A model generated the notes under the pieces. The model had not been told where the DNA came from, searched no databases, and saw only the letters and a program-made list of their open reading frames with translations. Below are positions 1-7,858 of a stretch of 10,407 nt of DNA, piece by piece; position 1 is the first letter of the stretch, and every line of letters begins with the position of its first letter. Source of the DNA: Gonium pectorale (taxonomy: Eukaryota > Chlorophyta > Chlorophyceae > Chlamydomonadales > Volvocaceae); assembly GCA_001584585.1 (NCBI GenBank), contig LSYV01000077.1:187158-197564 (forward strand). Reading direction: 5' to 3'. The translations under genes were made by a program, and so were the position numbers.

Positions 1-467
1 GTCGGTCGGACGGACGACGGAACGAAGAGACGCGTCGTCGTCGTACCTCCGTCCACGCCGCACCGACCGACCGACACGAGAGAGAGGTAGGTGCGTGCGG
101 GCCGGGCAGGGGCGCGGCGGCGGGGAGCGAGGGAGGGGAGGGAGAGAGAGGCTGCGGGACAAGTGCCACGTGCATGCGACGGAGTTGGGTCGCTTGACAG
201 ACAGTAGAGAAATCTGCAGAGAAAGAGCGCCGGGGTTGGGTCGCTTGACAGACAGTAGAGAAATCTGCAGAGAAAGAGCGCCGGGGTTGGGTCGCTTGAC
301 AGACAGTACAGTCCCTTGTCATGCTGCAAGGGGATGTTCGCGGCCGTATGGGTTGGGGACGTAGTTTGTTCGTTGAAAGCCACAAAAATCGTGTTCCTTG
401 CTCGGCTCGTCACACATCCAACTCGCCGTGCCCTTGCTTTGATGGCCCCTTATGCCGCCCGCCACAG
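1..467 (+). other. 3' part of an intron of the RAD54-like gene (donor outside window)
   Basis: The segment ends in CCACAG directly before a coding exon, so it reads as the 3' end of an intron at least 467 bases long. In RAD54 proteins the residues just before the exon at 468 are usually a Gly-Thr-Ile-Glu-Glu-Lys-type stretch. I looked for that and it is not encoded here, so the preceding exon lies upstream of the window. The first 75 bases are GTCG/CCGA simple sequence in inverted orientation (1-9 against 63-75). A purine-rich stretch follows to about 150, then a 51-bp tandem repeat (184-308). Confidence 0.7.
184..308. repeat. 51-bp tandem repeat (about 2.5 copies) in an intron
   Basis: Copies begin at about 184 and 235, with a partial third copy from 286 to 308. 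The unit contains TTGGGTCGCTTGACAGACAG followed by TAGAGAAATCTGCAGAG, and the overlapping parts are essentially identical. The period of 51 is a multiple of three, so one frame stays open across it, but the segment lies inside an intron and is best read as a minisatellite. Confidence 0.9.
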
Positions 468-1429
468 GTGTACCAGCGACAGCTGGCCAAGCAGGGCCTC
501 AGCGCCGCCATCGTGGACGACACGGCGGCGCAGAGCCGCACCTTCAGCCAGGAGGAGCTGCGCGCGCTGTTCGAGGTGGGGACATGGGGGCAGGAGCGTG
601 AGGGCAGAGGGTGCGTATGTGTAGGCCCTTGGATATGGTGGCAGGGGGGCGGGACCGCGGGCGGACTGGGGGGGACTTCCAAAGCGCCACGTTGAATTGT
701 ATGACTGCCCTGCAAGTCGCATTTTCAACTCCACAGACACGTTCCCAAAGAGTTTTCCTAGCTTCATACGCACCCCTACTGCATTAGCGTCTGGCGACGT
801 GCGACTGGCGTTTTGGTAACCGTTTCGTACTAGCCCCCGTCACAACCTTGGGATGGGAGGCATGCTCCACTCCGCCCCTGTCCCTACCCCTGCCCCCTGC
901 CCCCCAGGTCAACACCACCACCATGTGCGATACACACGGGGCCATCAAGTGTCGCTGCGACGGGAGCTCGGCTACTGCCAAATCCAAGCAGCAGGCCGCC
1001 AAGGCGGCGGCCGCCGCGGCCAAGGAGGCACCCGCCACCGCGGCGGCAGCGGCGGCCGCGGCAGAGGAGGCGACCGAGGCTGACGGTGCCGGCGCCGGCG
1101 GCGGTGCGGCGGGAGGCTCGAAGCCGGCCAAGGACGAGCACGAGGGCGGTGCTATTGACGATGGCATCATGCAGTGGGCCCACCTGGCAAGCGTGGCGGA
1201 CTCGCCGGACCCGATCTGGAACGGCATGTCGACATGGCTGCGGGACAAGTTCACGACGTACCTGTTCAGTGACCACATCATCAACGACACGCCACAGCAG
1301 CTGCAGATCGTGCCCGAGGAGGACGAAGAGGAGGCGGAGGAGGCGGAGGAGGCCGAGGGGCGAGAGGGCGAGGATGGCGAGGGCATGGCGTGCGACGACG
1401 TCGGCGACTATGGAGTCTACGCAGAGTAG
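468..1429 (+). CDS. RAD54: RAD54-like SNF2-family DNA repair/recombination ATPase, C-terminal end (2 exons, 5' partial)
   Basis: The model is exon 468-575 (36 codons, phase 0), intron 576-907 (GTGGGG...CCCCAG), and exon 908-1429 ending in TAG; 209 residues are visible. The first exon reads VYQRQLAKQGLSAAIVDD, then FSQEELRALFE. This is the characteristic end of the RAD54 helicase C-lobe, before the stretch where the family has a Cys-containing 'THxxxxCRRC' segment; here it is DTHGAIKCRCDG. A later W-H motif followed by a segment ending KFTTYLFSDHI matches the family's C-terminal 'W.H....D.I....FVF' pattern. RAD54 is a nuclear ATP-driven translocase that works with RAD51 in homologous recombination. 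The motor core is not in the window. Unusual points are a roughly 50-residue Ala-rich, low-complexity insert after the Cys motif and a Glu-rich acidic tail. Orthologue versus close paralogue (RAD54B-like) cannot be settled from this part alone. Confidence 0.85.
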
Positions 1430-1497
1430 TTGCGTGAAGGAGGGGAGCCGGGATCGGTCGGAAGTCGGAAGAGTGTGACGAAGGCTTGTGCATGTGT

Positions 1498-1502
1498 TGT
1501 AA
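1498..1502 (+). promoter_or_regulatory. Candidate poly(A) signal TGTAA (proximal) of the RAD54-like gene
   Basis: TGTAA lies 69 bases after the stop codon. In volvocine algae TGTAA about 10-20 bases before the cleavage site is the standard polyadenylation signal. Use of this site would give an unusually short 3' UTR. A distal copy at 1833-1837 is the alternative. Confidence 0.4.
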
Positions 1503-1832
1503 TGTGGGGTGTGGGTGTGGCGAACCCGGGTTGGACACGGCTCTGTGGCCACAGACCCGCGGGACCGTCAAAGATTACTGACGATCTGGCACGAGTGCCC
1601 TGCCACGGGTGATTCGTGTAGAATATAACAAGGTGGAGGCCGCTGGGGCGATAGGTGCGGAACCGGGGGTCGGCAACGGACTTTGTCATACCCCCTTGCT
1701 ACACGCAAAGCTTACGACAACTGTATATTAGCTTTTGTTCTTCGCGGAATGTGCATACGCGGCGCGGCGCGCTGTCACGTACGACTCCTATTCTTAGACT
1801 TCTTCCTTGTGACTCTTGCCTTGGGCATCTTT

Positions 1833-1837
1833 TGTAA
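1833..1837 (+). promoter_or_regulatory. Candidate poly(A) signal TGTAA (distal) of the RAD54-like gene
   Basis: TGTAA lies 404 bases after the RAD54-like stop and 78 bases before the next ATG. A 3' UTR of this length is typical of green algae. Its use would leave only about 60 bases for the downstream gene's 5' UTR and core promoter, so the two transcription units would nearly abut or overlap. Confidence 0.4.
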
Positions 1838-1914
1838 CAGTGCCGGCTCATTATACTTGACAGCATTATTACCATTAATCAACGGATGCTTTAGCGTTAG
1901 CACCTAGCTCCACA
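1838..1914 (+). promoter_or_regulatory. Probable core promoter / 5' UTR of the TerD-MORN gene
   Basis: This AT-richer stretch lies just before the start codon and contains TTATACTTGACAG at 1852-1864, a weak TATA-like element. The ATG sits in the context CTCCACAATGGCG, a good algal start context (A at -3, G at +4). No experimental start site can be inferred. Confidence 0.3.
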
Positions 1915-4900
1915 ATGGCGCTGGGACCTTTTGTTCTGCCGTTCAGAGGCGACCAATACAGGTACCATATCTCAGTCAGCAACTAATTTGCAGGGACTTT
2001 AGGCGGTCTTCGAGCCTGACCCGCAAAACTCTGGGTTCCCCTTCATCTGTGCAGTTTCGGTATCAACTTCAACTCCAGCCCCGAGGAGAAGCTTAACTTT
2101 GACTTAGCGTGCGTGGCCTTTGGTAAGATGGGTGCATGCTCCCGCCGCGTGCCGTGGCACTCTCGGTGTTTTCTTGTGCTGCTCGGAGCGTCCTTATACA
2201 CATATGGTGCTGGGCGCAGATGTGAAGGGCGCGCTGCACGACACGCTCCATGCCCGCAAGCCCACGGCGCTGGATGGGGCCCTGGTGAAGGGCTTTGAGA
2301 AGCAGGCGCTCCCCGAGGAGACAGTGCCAGTGCAAGGGGACGATGTTATCTACATGTTCCCTAAAAAGTTTGAGCGCCAGGTGGAGGTGCTCATGTTCGT
2401 AGCCAGCGCGCCGGCCATCCCAGGGAAAAAGCACGACCTCAGCAGCAGCGGGAAGCTTGAGTTCGCCGTATCATACACGGGTGAGGCGCTCATAAGCTCT
2501 CTTCACATGCATTTCGGGGGGGGGGGATGGAGCGCAGGCTGGAGCACATGCGGGTCTGGCTTTGCGCAGTGGGGCAAGGCCTCTCTGCGGCCGACCATGT
2601 GCCCTGTGTGCCCCTTACCCTCCCCCTCGATCCATCCCCTGCAGATGAGTCGGGCCAGGCTTTCAACCAGTCCTATGACCTGAAGCCGCTCACGCGGCCC
2701 GTCCCGGGGGTGGTCGAGGGCCCCGTTTCCTCCATCGTCGTGGCGGTCATGTACCTGCAGGTGCGGCCGGGGCCTGGGGTCCCCTGGGCAGGCATCTCGG
2801 GTGGGCAAGGCAGCATCAGGCAGGCCAGGGCGCTGCAGGCTGTACTCATGAGAAGCCATTAGCGCGTGCATGAAATGTGTGTGGGGCATCGCCGTATGGC
2901 AGCATCCATGTTGGCGACGCGGCTGGCGACGGAAGTTTCCACACAGCATCAGCGGGTGCCGCGACTTGGGCCCTGGGCATGGTGCTAGGGCGCACTGGTG
3001 GTGGGCGCAATGGCATCAGTTGGACTTCAGCACAAAGGCTGGGGCGGGCCAGCCAGGCCCCGGTGTTCATAACGAGGGTCGCCGGCAGGTCACGGCTGCA
3101 CCTTGCACGAGAGCTGCGACTGGGCGAAGTCCAAAGAGTGGCTGGGCTCCGGGGGTCAGCGCGGCGCTGAGCAATTAGCCACGCGCGCGGGCATCCCAGC
3201 GGCTTGGCGCGACTGGGCGGTGGGCTCGAGGGCGGGTTGGCCAGCAGGCGGCGCGTGGGCGGCGCCGGGGCATGCAGCTTATCGAGCGACGCCCGTCAGC
3301 CGTCATTCTTCTGGGTTGGGACATGCACCGGGCCGGTCGGCGCCCTGAGGCCCAGTGCGGCTGAGGCTCACCGCCGCGGAGCACGGGGCCGCAGGACACG
3401 CGCCACAACCCAGCGCCTCGTCCCCTCCCTCTGCCGTCTGCGCGCCCACGCCACCGCCCTCACGCCCTTCTCGAACCCTTCCTCAACCCCATCCGCCCCC
3501 AGGCTGAGGGCGGTTGGACGCTGCGCGACGTGGGCAGCGTGCACCCCTACGACACGCCCGGCCTGCTCATCCCCGACATGAAGAAGGCCATCCTGGCGCT
3601 CCGGGACCAGCACGGGGTGCAGCTGGACGCCGCCGACAACCTGACCGTGGACGAGGCGGAGCGGGTACGGAGCGTGTAGCTGCAGGCCCGCGGGTTTCAA
3701 AACTGGGGTTTCCTTAACCGCGGGTATCGGAATTGGGGTTTTGGAACTGGGACTCCGGAATGTGTGTAGCGTACCGTCAGCCGTGATCGTAGCTGAGGCA
3801 GTGGGACGCAGCGTAGCGTGGAGGCAACAATTAGCGTAAGGACAAGGCAGGGACCTTGAGCTCGGTGCGTGCTGCCCATTGGAAGGAGGAGGGCATGGGG
3901 CTGGTGATGTCCGAGTGGTCCTTCATAGCGTTGGCCTCGACCGTCCTCGTGCAGGTGCCCCTGACGCAGCAGTGGCAGGACCAGTCCCTGACCGCCGCCG
4001 TCAGCGGCCGGGCGTCGGCCGCCGAGGCGGAGGCGGTGGAGGCGGCAGGCGCGGAGGCGCCCGTGAAGAAGCTGCGCGTCGACTTGAGCTGGACGTTCTG
4101 GCCGCCGCCGCCGGTGGGCGAGGACGGCGAGGAGCCACCAGAGGAGCCGGCGCTGGAGTTCAACCTCATCATGTACAATAAAGACGTGAGCAGTGCTGGG
4201 AGGGAGGGGGGGACGGCTGCAGGTTCGGGGGCAGCGGTATACGTTACCTCAACCGCCAGTTGTCATGCCTGATATGTTCTGGGCCCAGGCTAGGTCGCCT
4301 GCCATTGCTGAGTAGCCGTTGTCGGCTTCCTCCTTTGGCGTTCGCCCCACAGGGGGAGGAGGTGCAGAGCGTGAGCACCAGCAGCCGGGAGGCAACGGGG
4401 TCGCGTGCAGGGCGGCCGGAGCCCGATGAGGACGAGGAGGAGGAGGAAAAGCAAGAGGAGAAGGACGAGGTAAGAGCTGGTCCGAGCTTGGGTCGATGGC
4501 GTAGGTCCTGATCCCCCCTGCCCCGTAGCGGTCCCAGAATACGGTACACCGAGCGCTGCGGCCGTGCTGCCAGCTCCAGGGGGCCGCATTTAGGCACCTG
4601 TGATAGCCACATCAGGCCACATCCACTTGCACCCGGGGCTGAGTCCTGCTCTGCATCCTATGAGCGCCCGCGCCCGCGCCGTCTCTCTCTCCCACGCAGG
4701 AGGAGGAGGGCGAAGAGGAGGAGGAGGGCGCCGAGCCCAAGGAGCCCCCTCCGCCCCCTCCGCCGCCCAAGATCGACCCCTACGAGTTCAAGGAGCGCGA
4801 CGTGGTGTACATCGACCTGCCCGACCTGCCCGCCGACGTCCGCAGCATGGTGCTCCTGGTCACCAACTACGACGAGGAGCAGGGCTTTACCCGCGTGCGC

Positions 4901-7769
4901 ACAGTGCGGGCGCGCCTGGTAGACGTGACTGCCGGCGAGGCGCCTCTGCCGGGCAGCAAGGCGGCGCTGGCAGCGGCCGCGGCGGCGGCAGCCGCCGCGG
5001 CGGAGGGCGGCGAGGGTGCGGCGGCGGCGGCGCAGCCGCCCAACCCGGAGAAGCTGCTTGCGGACTTCAGCGTGCTGTCCAAGTACGAGGCTGACAAGGG
5101 CGTCACGCAGGTGGGCGCGGTTGCTGGTGACGTGGTCCTTGTCCTGTCACACTGTGCGGCGCCGCGCGTATCATGTGATTGGGGATGGTACAGGCAGGGG
5201 GGCCGGGTTTGCTGTGGGGGATGTGGGGGATGCCTCAGCGTGTGTGCACCCCGTGGGGTCATGGCCTCGGCCGATGCACCCAAAGGGTCGAATGGCCCTG
5301 CTTGGCAAAGGTTGCTTGGCAAAGGTTGCCGAGGCGATGAGTTGCTGCTGGGTTCTGACTTCCGAGCATGCGCTCTGGCACGACCCGCCCCTAACCATTC
5401 GATCTTTGGGCCGTCCACCTTGCCTGCGCACTGGCCGTAAATGCAGGGGTGGGCTCCTAGGTCTATGAAAGGAGAGCCGTGACCGGATGCGCGCCATGCG
5501 TACCGTGCCGTACCGTACCGTGTGGTGTGTACCGTGCCTCACCCACCCCTTCGTATCGGCCTCTGCATCCCCGCCCCCCCCCGTTGCCAGGTGGCTCTGC
5601 TGAAGCTGTACAAGGAGTACCGCGACTCGGCGTTCAACGTGTTCCGGGGAGCGGGCGTGGACGACGCGGGGACCTTTGTGTCGCAGGAGCCCGAAACGGT
5701 GCTCACGCAGCTCAAGGCGTACCTGGAGGCGACCAAGCAGGTGAGTGGCTCAGCATCCCGTGGGAAGGTGGCTCTACGGGAGGAGAGTGTGCTTGGGAGG
5801 TGCGCGGCATGAGTGCGGGGCGCGCTGCTTGCCGGGCAGGCTCCCCGAAGCGCACAGCAAGTGAGGCGAGGGGCTGCAATGACGAAGTGGGATGGGCATG
5901 CGAGTCAGGGGCTTAATTATTGCTGGAAAGAAGGTTTGGCGCGGTTTTTAAGAATGCGCCTCGAACCCGCCCCACTCCTACGCGCAGCAAAAAGCGCGCG
6001 AGGCCGCCGCCGTCGCGGCCGCCGAGGAGGCGGGTGAGGAGATCACGACCGACCTACGGCCACACAGCTGGCGCTTCCGCACGCTCGGCCTGACGTACGG
6101 GGGCGACAGCCTGGAGGCCGTGGAGCATGACATCAAGAACCTCGTCAGCTTTGATGGTGGGGTGGGGCTCCAGTGCTCTCGTGTGCGGGGCCCGAGGGCA
6201 GCGCCTGCGGTTAGGGCATAGGGAAGACGCCGGCTGTGGGCTCTCCGCCGCTAGGGCCGTAGTTACAGTGCGCGACCCGAGACAGCATTGAGGGCCAGGC
6301 GTGTGCAGGACGCCATCGCACCGTCTGCGAGTCATTCTTAGGGCCGGGCACCTCACCGCTCCTGCTGCCCCTGCCCTGCCTCAACTCTCATCCCTTCGAC
6401 TACTGGGAAATGCCTTCCAACGCTTGACTTCCATCCCTTCCTACCCAGGCGAGCTCGCGCCCGGTGAAGCGCGCACCTGCGCCACTAGCCGCGCCGCCTT
6501 CCCCAACGGCGACTCGTACTTTGGCTCCTACCTTGACGACCTCAAGCACGGCCCGGGCCTGTACGCCTTCGCCAACGGCGCCGCCTACGCGGGCGAGTAC
6601 GTCAGCGGGAAGCGCCACGGCCGCGGCGTCATGGTGTTCCCCGACGGGGGCACATACGTGGGCGAGTTCGTGGCGGACAAGTTTGAGGGTCAGGGGCAGT
6701 ACCGCTACCCGGATGGGAGCGTGTACACGGGCTCCTGGGCGGAGGGCCAGAAGCACGGGCCTGGAGTGTACTGGGACACGGCGCGCGGGTGCCTGCAGGT
6801 GAGGGGGGAAGGGGGAGGGGGAAGCGGAGCGGTGCGTGGGAGGGGCCAGAGGCGGGGGCGGGGAGAATGGCGAAGGACGGGTGGAGTACCGGTACACAGC
6901 GCGCCGCTGTCCATCCTGAGCGCTGCCAGATGGCCTTCGTCCCCAGCAGCACCTGCGCCTGACAGCTGTCAACGACTTCGTCTGGTGGTCTGGGTTCAAA
7001 CCCTCTGCCCACTCCCCTCCACACCTTGGAGGCAGCATGCGCCCCGAGCTTTCCTATTGAGAGCACTGCACGTGCCTGAGCCACTCCGCTCCTCGCACGC
7101 CACTGCAGGGCGAGTGGCGCAAGGGGCTGCTGGTCGGCCAGGCCAGCTACGACCAGCCCGCGCTGCGCTTCCAGGGCGAGTTTGTGCGCGGCGTGCCGGC
7201 CGGCCCCGCCACCTACACGCTCACGGCGCACCGCACCCTGGACATGGCGTGCTTCGCGGCGGGCCACATCCAGGCTGAGCAGGGGCCCACGCTGGCGCTG
7301 GAGTGCGCGTACAGCATTCCACCGGGCAGCGGAGACGAGCCGGCGCTGGACGAGGATGGGCAACCCATTGAGGTGAGGTGGGGCGCCAACAGCAGTCGCG
7401 GTGCTGTCGGATGTGTGGGCAGGGTGAGGCCAAGGGGGCTGGCCCGGAGGATAGGGAGGGCGGGGAAGCATGGCTTGGAGCGGGCAGGTGCAGCGCTCCT
7501 GTGACAGGAATCCTCTTTTCTGCGACTCCGAACCCTCCCGCTACCGTGTTTCCCAACCCGCCTCGTTGCTCAACCGCGCCTTGCCCGCTGCCCCTCAGGA
7601 CCCTGACAAGCCGCAGCTTCCATCCCACCCCAAGTACGAGGGCCTGGCCTACGTCGCGGAAGCCCTGCCCGACCAAGCCCCGGACACGGTGTTCCCGCCC
7701 GTGTCGGGCACTCCGGTGCCGCTGCCCGCCGTGCCGGCCTTCAGCGTCGCGACGGGGCTGGTGGCTTGA
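1915..7769 (+). CDS. Tandem TerD-like / MORN-repeat protein, complete 13-exon gene (about 838 aa)
   Basis: Exons: 1915-1961, 2055-2122, 2220-2480, 2645-2760, 3503-3664, 3955-4185, 4353-4469, 4700-5110, 5591-5740, 5988-6156, 6449-6798, 7109-7372, 7599-7769. They sum to 2517 bases (839 codons with TGA). Every intron is GT...AG and all phases match. The protein starts MALGPFVLPFRGDQYSFGIN. Residues about 15-200 form a TerD-like domain (FDLACVAFD, later EVLMFVASA, and a Trp-Thr-Leu-Arg end near 169). Residues about 258-577 form a second one (LRVDLSWTF, then DVVYIDLPDLP, MVLLVTNY, a Ser-Trp-Arg-Phe-Arg end near 549). It is interrupted by acidic (320-346), poly-Pro (350-357) and poly-Ala (425-445) stretches. 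Residues about 597-735 hold six MORN repeats. No signal peptide or membrane segment is evident. TerD domains are known from bacterial tellurite/stress proteins; MORN repeats act as scaffolds or membrane-binding modules and occur in flagellar proteins. The cellular role is unknown; an axonemal or membrane-scaffold role is only a guess. Gene model confidence is high, function low. Confidence 0.85.
1957..3610 (+). other. TerD-like domain 1 (residues about 15-200, exons 1-5)
   Basis: The order of elements follows the TerD fold: an N-terminal strand (YSFGINF); the 'F-D-L-x-x-x-x-F-D-x-x-G' strand-turn at residues 31-42, which corresponds to the DLDASAFLL-type segment of TerD; a central 'VEVLMFVASA' strand near 93-102; an exon 4 segment ending SSIVVAVMYLQ; and the closing 'GGWTLRDVG' at 167-175, which aligns with the WxFxxxG end of TerD. 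The second Asp of the DLD motif is replaced by Ala, and the SGDN calcium-ligand motif of classical TerD is not visible. Metal binding is therefore doubtful. Confidence 0.7.
2761..3502 (+). other. Intron 4 of the TerD-MORN gene (742 bases, the longest)
   Basis: GTGCGG donor after ...TACCTGCAG and CCCCCAG acceptor before GCTGAGGGC; both flanking exons are in phase 0. Open frames inside it on both strands are compositional only. I see no exon, RNA gene or mobile element in it. Confidence 0.75.
3665..3954 (+). other. Intron 5 of the TerD-MORN gene
   Basis: GTACGG donor and CGTGCAG acceptor, phase 0. It contains two diverged copies of a unit of about 29 bases, CGCGGGT...TGGGGTTT, at about 3690 and 3719. 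Nothing else was recognised. Confidence 0.7.
5111..5590 (+). other. Intron 8 of the TerD-MORN gene, with short tandem repeats
   Basis: GTGGGC donor after ...GTCACGCAG and GTTGCCAG acceptor, phase 0. It holds a perfect 14-bp direct duplication (GCTTGGCAAAGGTT at 5300-5313 and 5314-5327). It also holds a pyrimidine/purine microsatellite based on TACCG/TACCGTG at about 5500-5537. No exon is visible in it. Confidence 0.7.
5300..5327. repeat. Perfect 14-bp tandem duplication in intron 8
   Basis: GCTTGGCAAAGGTT occurs twice without a spacer. This is typical of slippage or fill-in repair in intronic DNA. Confidence 0.85.
6157..6448 (+). other. Intron 10 of the TerD-MORN gene
   Basis: The donor is G|GTGGGG after the Asp577 codon and the acceptor is CTACCCAG. 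The intron splits the Gly578 codon (phase 1), joining TerD domain 2 to the MORN part. A long plus-strand open frame starting at 6301 begins inside this intron and runs into exon 11, so its ATG is not a real start. Confidence 0.75.
6505..7231 (+). other. MORN repeats, about six (residues about 597-735, exons 11-12)
   Basis: Repeats have a 23-residue period, beginning near residues 598, 621, 644, 667, 690 and 713. The first four are clear, following the G-x-x-Y-x-G-x-(W/Y/F)-x-x-x-x-x-x-G-x-G pattern, for example GAAYAGEYVSGKRHGRG and GSVYTGSWAEGQKHGPG. The fifth and sixth (GEWRKGLLVG, GEFVRGVPAG) are degenerate. Intron 11 falls inside repeat five, at Gln694/Gly695. MORN arrays are elongated beta-hairpin scaffolds. 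Confidence 0.9.
6799..7108 (+). other. Intron 11 of the TerD-MORN gene, G-rich 5' end
   Basis: GTGAGG donor after ...TGCCTGCAG and CACTGCAG acceptor, phase 0, inside MORN repeat five. The first 70 bases or so are runs of G broken by A, able to form G-quadruplexes in the pre-mRNA. No coding content was recognised. Confidence 0.75.
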
Positions 7770-7831
7770 GCGAGCGGTAGCGGGGGTGGTGTCTGTGGCG
7801 CAGGGCCGCAGCAGCGGGGCTGCATGGTAGC

Positions 7832-7858
7832 GGGGAGGGGGAGGGGGAGGGGGAGGGG
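7832..7858 (+). repeat. G-quadruplex-type GGGGGA tandem tract in 3' UTR
   Basis: Four or more runs of four to five G separated by single A, located 63-89 bases after the stop codon, on the transcribed (sense) strand. The motif meets the usual four-run criterion for a G-quadruplex in DNA or mRNA. Confidence 0.8.

Larger units (their letters stand above)
1430..1914 (+). other. 3' UTR of the RAD54-like gene plus intergenic/promoter region
   Basis: This 485-base spacer separates the RAD54-like stop codon from the ATG of the next gene on the same strand. It holds two TGTAA poly(A)-signal candidates, at 1498-1502 and 1833-1837. From about 1680 the sequence becomes clearly richer in A and T than the coding DNA around it, as expected for a promoter or 3' UTR. 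Short reading frames here have no recognisable protein content. No gene is supported. Confidence 0.6.
4072..6155 (+). other. TerD-like domain 2, interrupted by low-complexity inserts (residues about 258-577, exons 6-10)
   Basis: KKLRVDLSWTF starts the domain, followed by EFNLIMYNKDGEEVQSVS (the counterpart of the DLDxxxxLxDxxG strand). DVVYIDLPDLPADVRSMVLLVTNY at 369-391, given here by its key residues, is the most TerD-like part and corresponds to the 'vdL..lp..v..ivfvvnsY' core. RVRTVRARLVD, LLADFSVLSKY and VALLKLYKEYRD follow. HSWRFRTLGLTYGGDSLE (547-564) resembles the TerD C-terminal WxFxxxGxxxxG element, so exon 10 probably completes the domain rather than acting as linker. Insertions are Asp/Glu-rich (320-346), eight Pro (350-357), Ala-rich (422-445) and a charged stretch (about 485-545). 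Confidence 0.65.

Noticed and set aside
1..75. Inverted GTCG/CCGA repeats as a hairpin or transposon end
   Set aside because: Both arms are simple tetranucleotide-type repeats, which pair by chance. There is no target duplication or transposase.
95..364. Plus-strand open frame containing the translated 51-bp repeat
   Set aside because: It lies before a strong acceptor (CCACAG at 462-467) in an intron, has no family resemblance, and is open across the repeat only because 51 is a multiple of three.
848..907. ATG at 848 as a start for the frame ending at 1429
   Set aside because: This stretch is the end of an intron with a polypyrimidine/CCCCAG acceptor. The conserved RAD54 sequence begins exactly at 908 and continues from the exon at 468-575.
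784..1552. Long minus-strand frames (784-1386, 884-1552)
   Set aside because: They are shadows of the GC-rich RAD54-like exon; their products are Ala/Ser/Arg low-complexity with no recognisable domain.
2877..3581. Open frames in intron 4 as a possible extra exon or nested gene
   Set aside because: Exons 4 and 5 join in phase 0 to give a continuous TerD-like segment (...VMYLQ-AEGGWTL...). The intron frames are Arg/Ala/Gly-rich and match nothing I recognise.
6301..7278. A 325-codon plus-strand frame taken as a single-exon MORN gene
   Set aside because: It starts inside intron 10, reads through the GTGAGG donor at 6799, and after that has nonsense composition. Splicing restores the MORN pattern in the exon at 7109.
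6629..7471. A 280-codon minus-strand frame opposite the MORN exons
   Set aside because: It is compositional shadow of exons 11 and 12, crosses their introns, and shows no domain.
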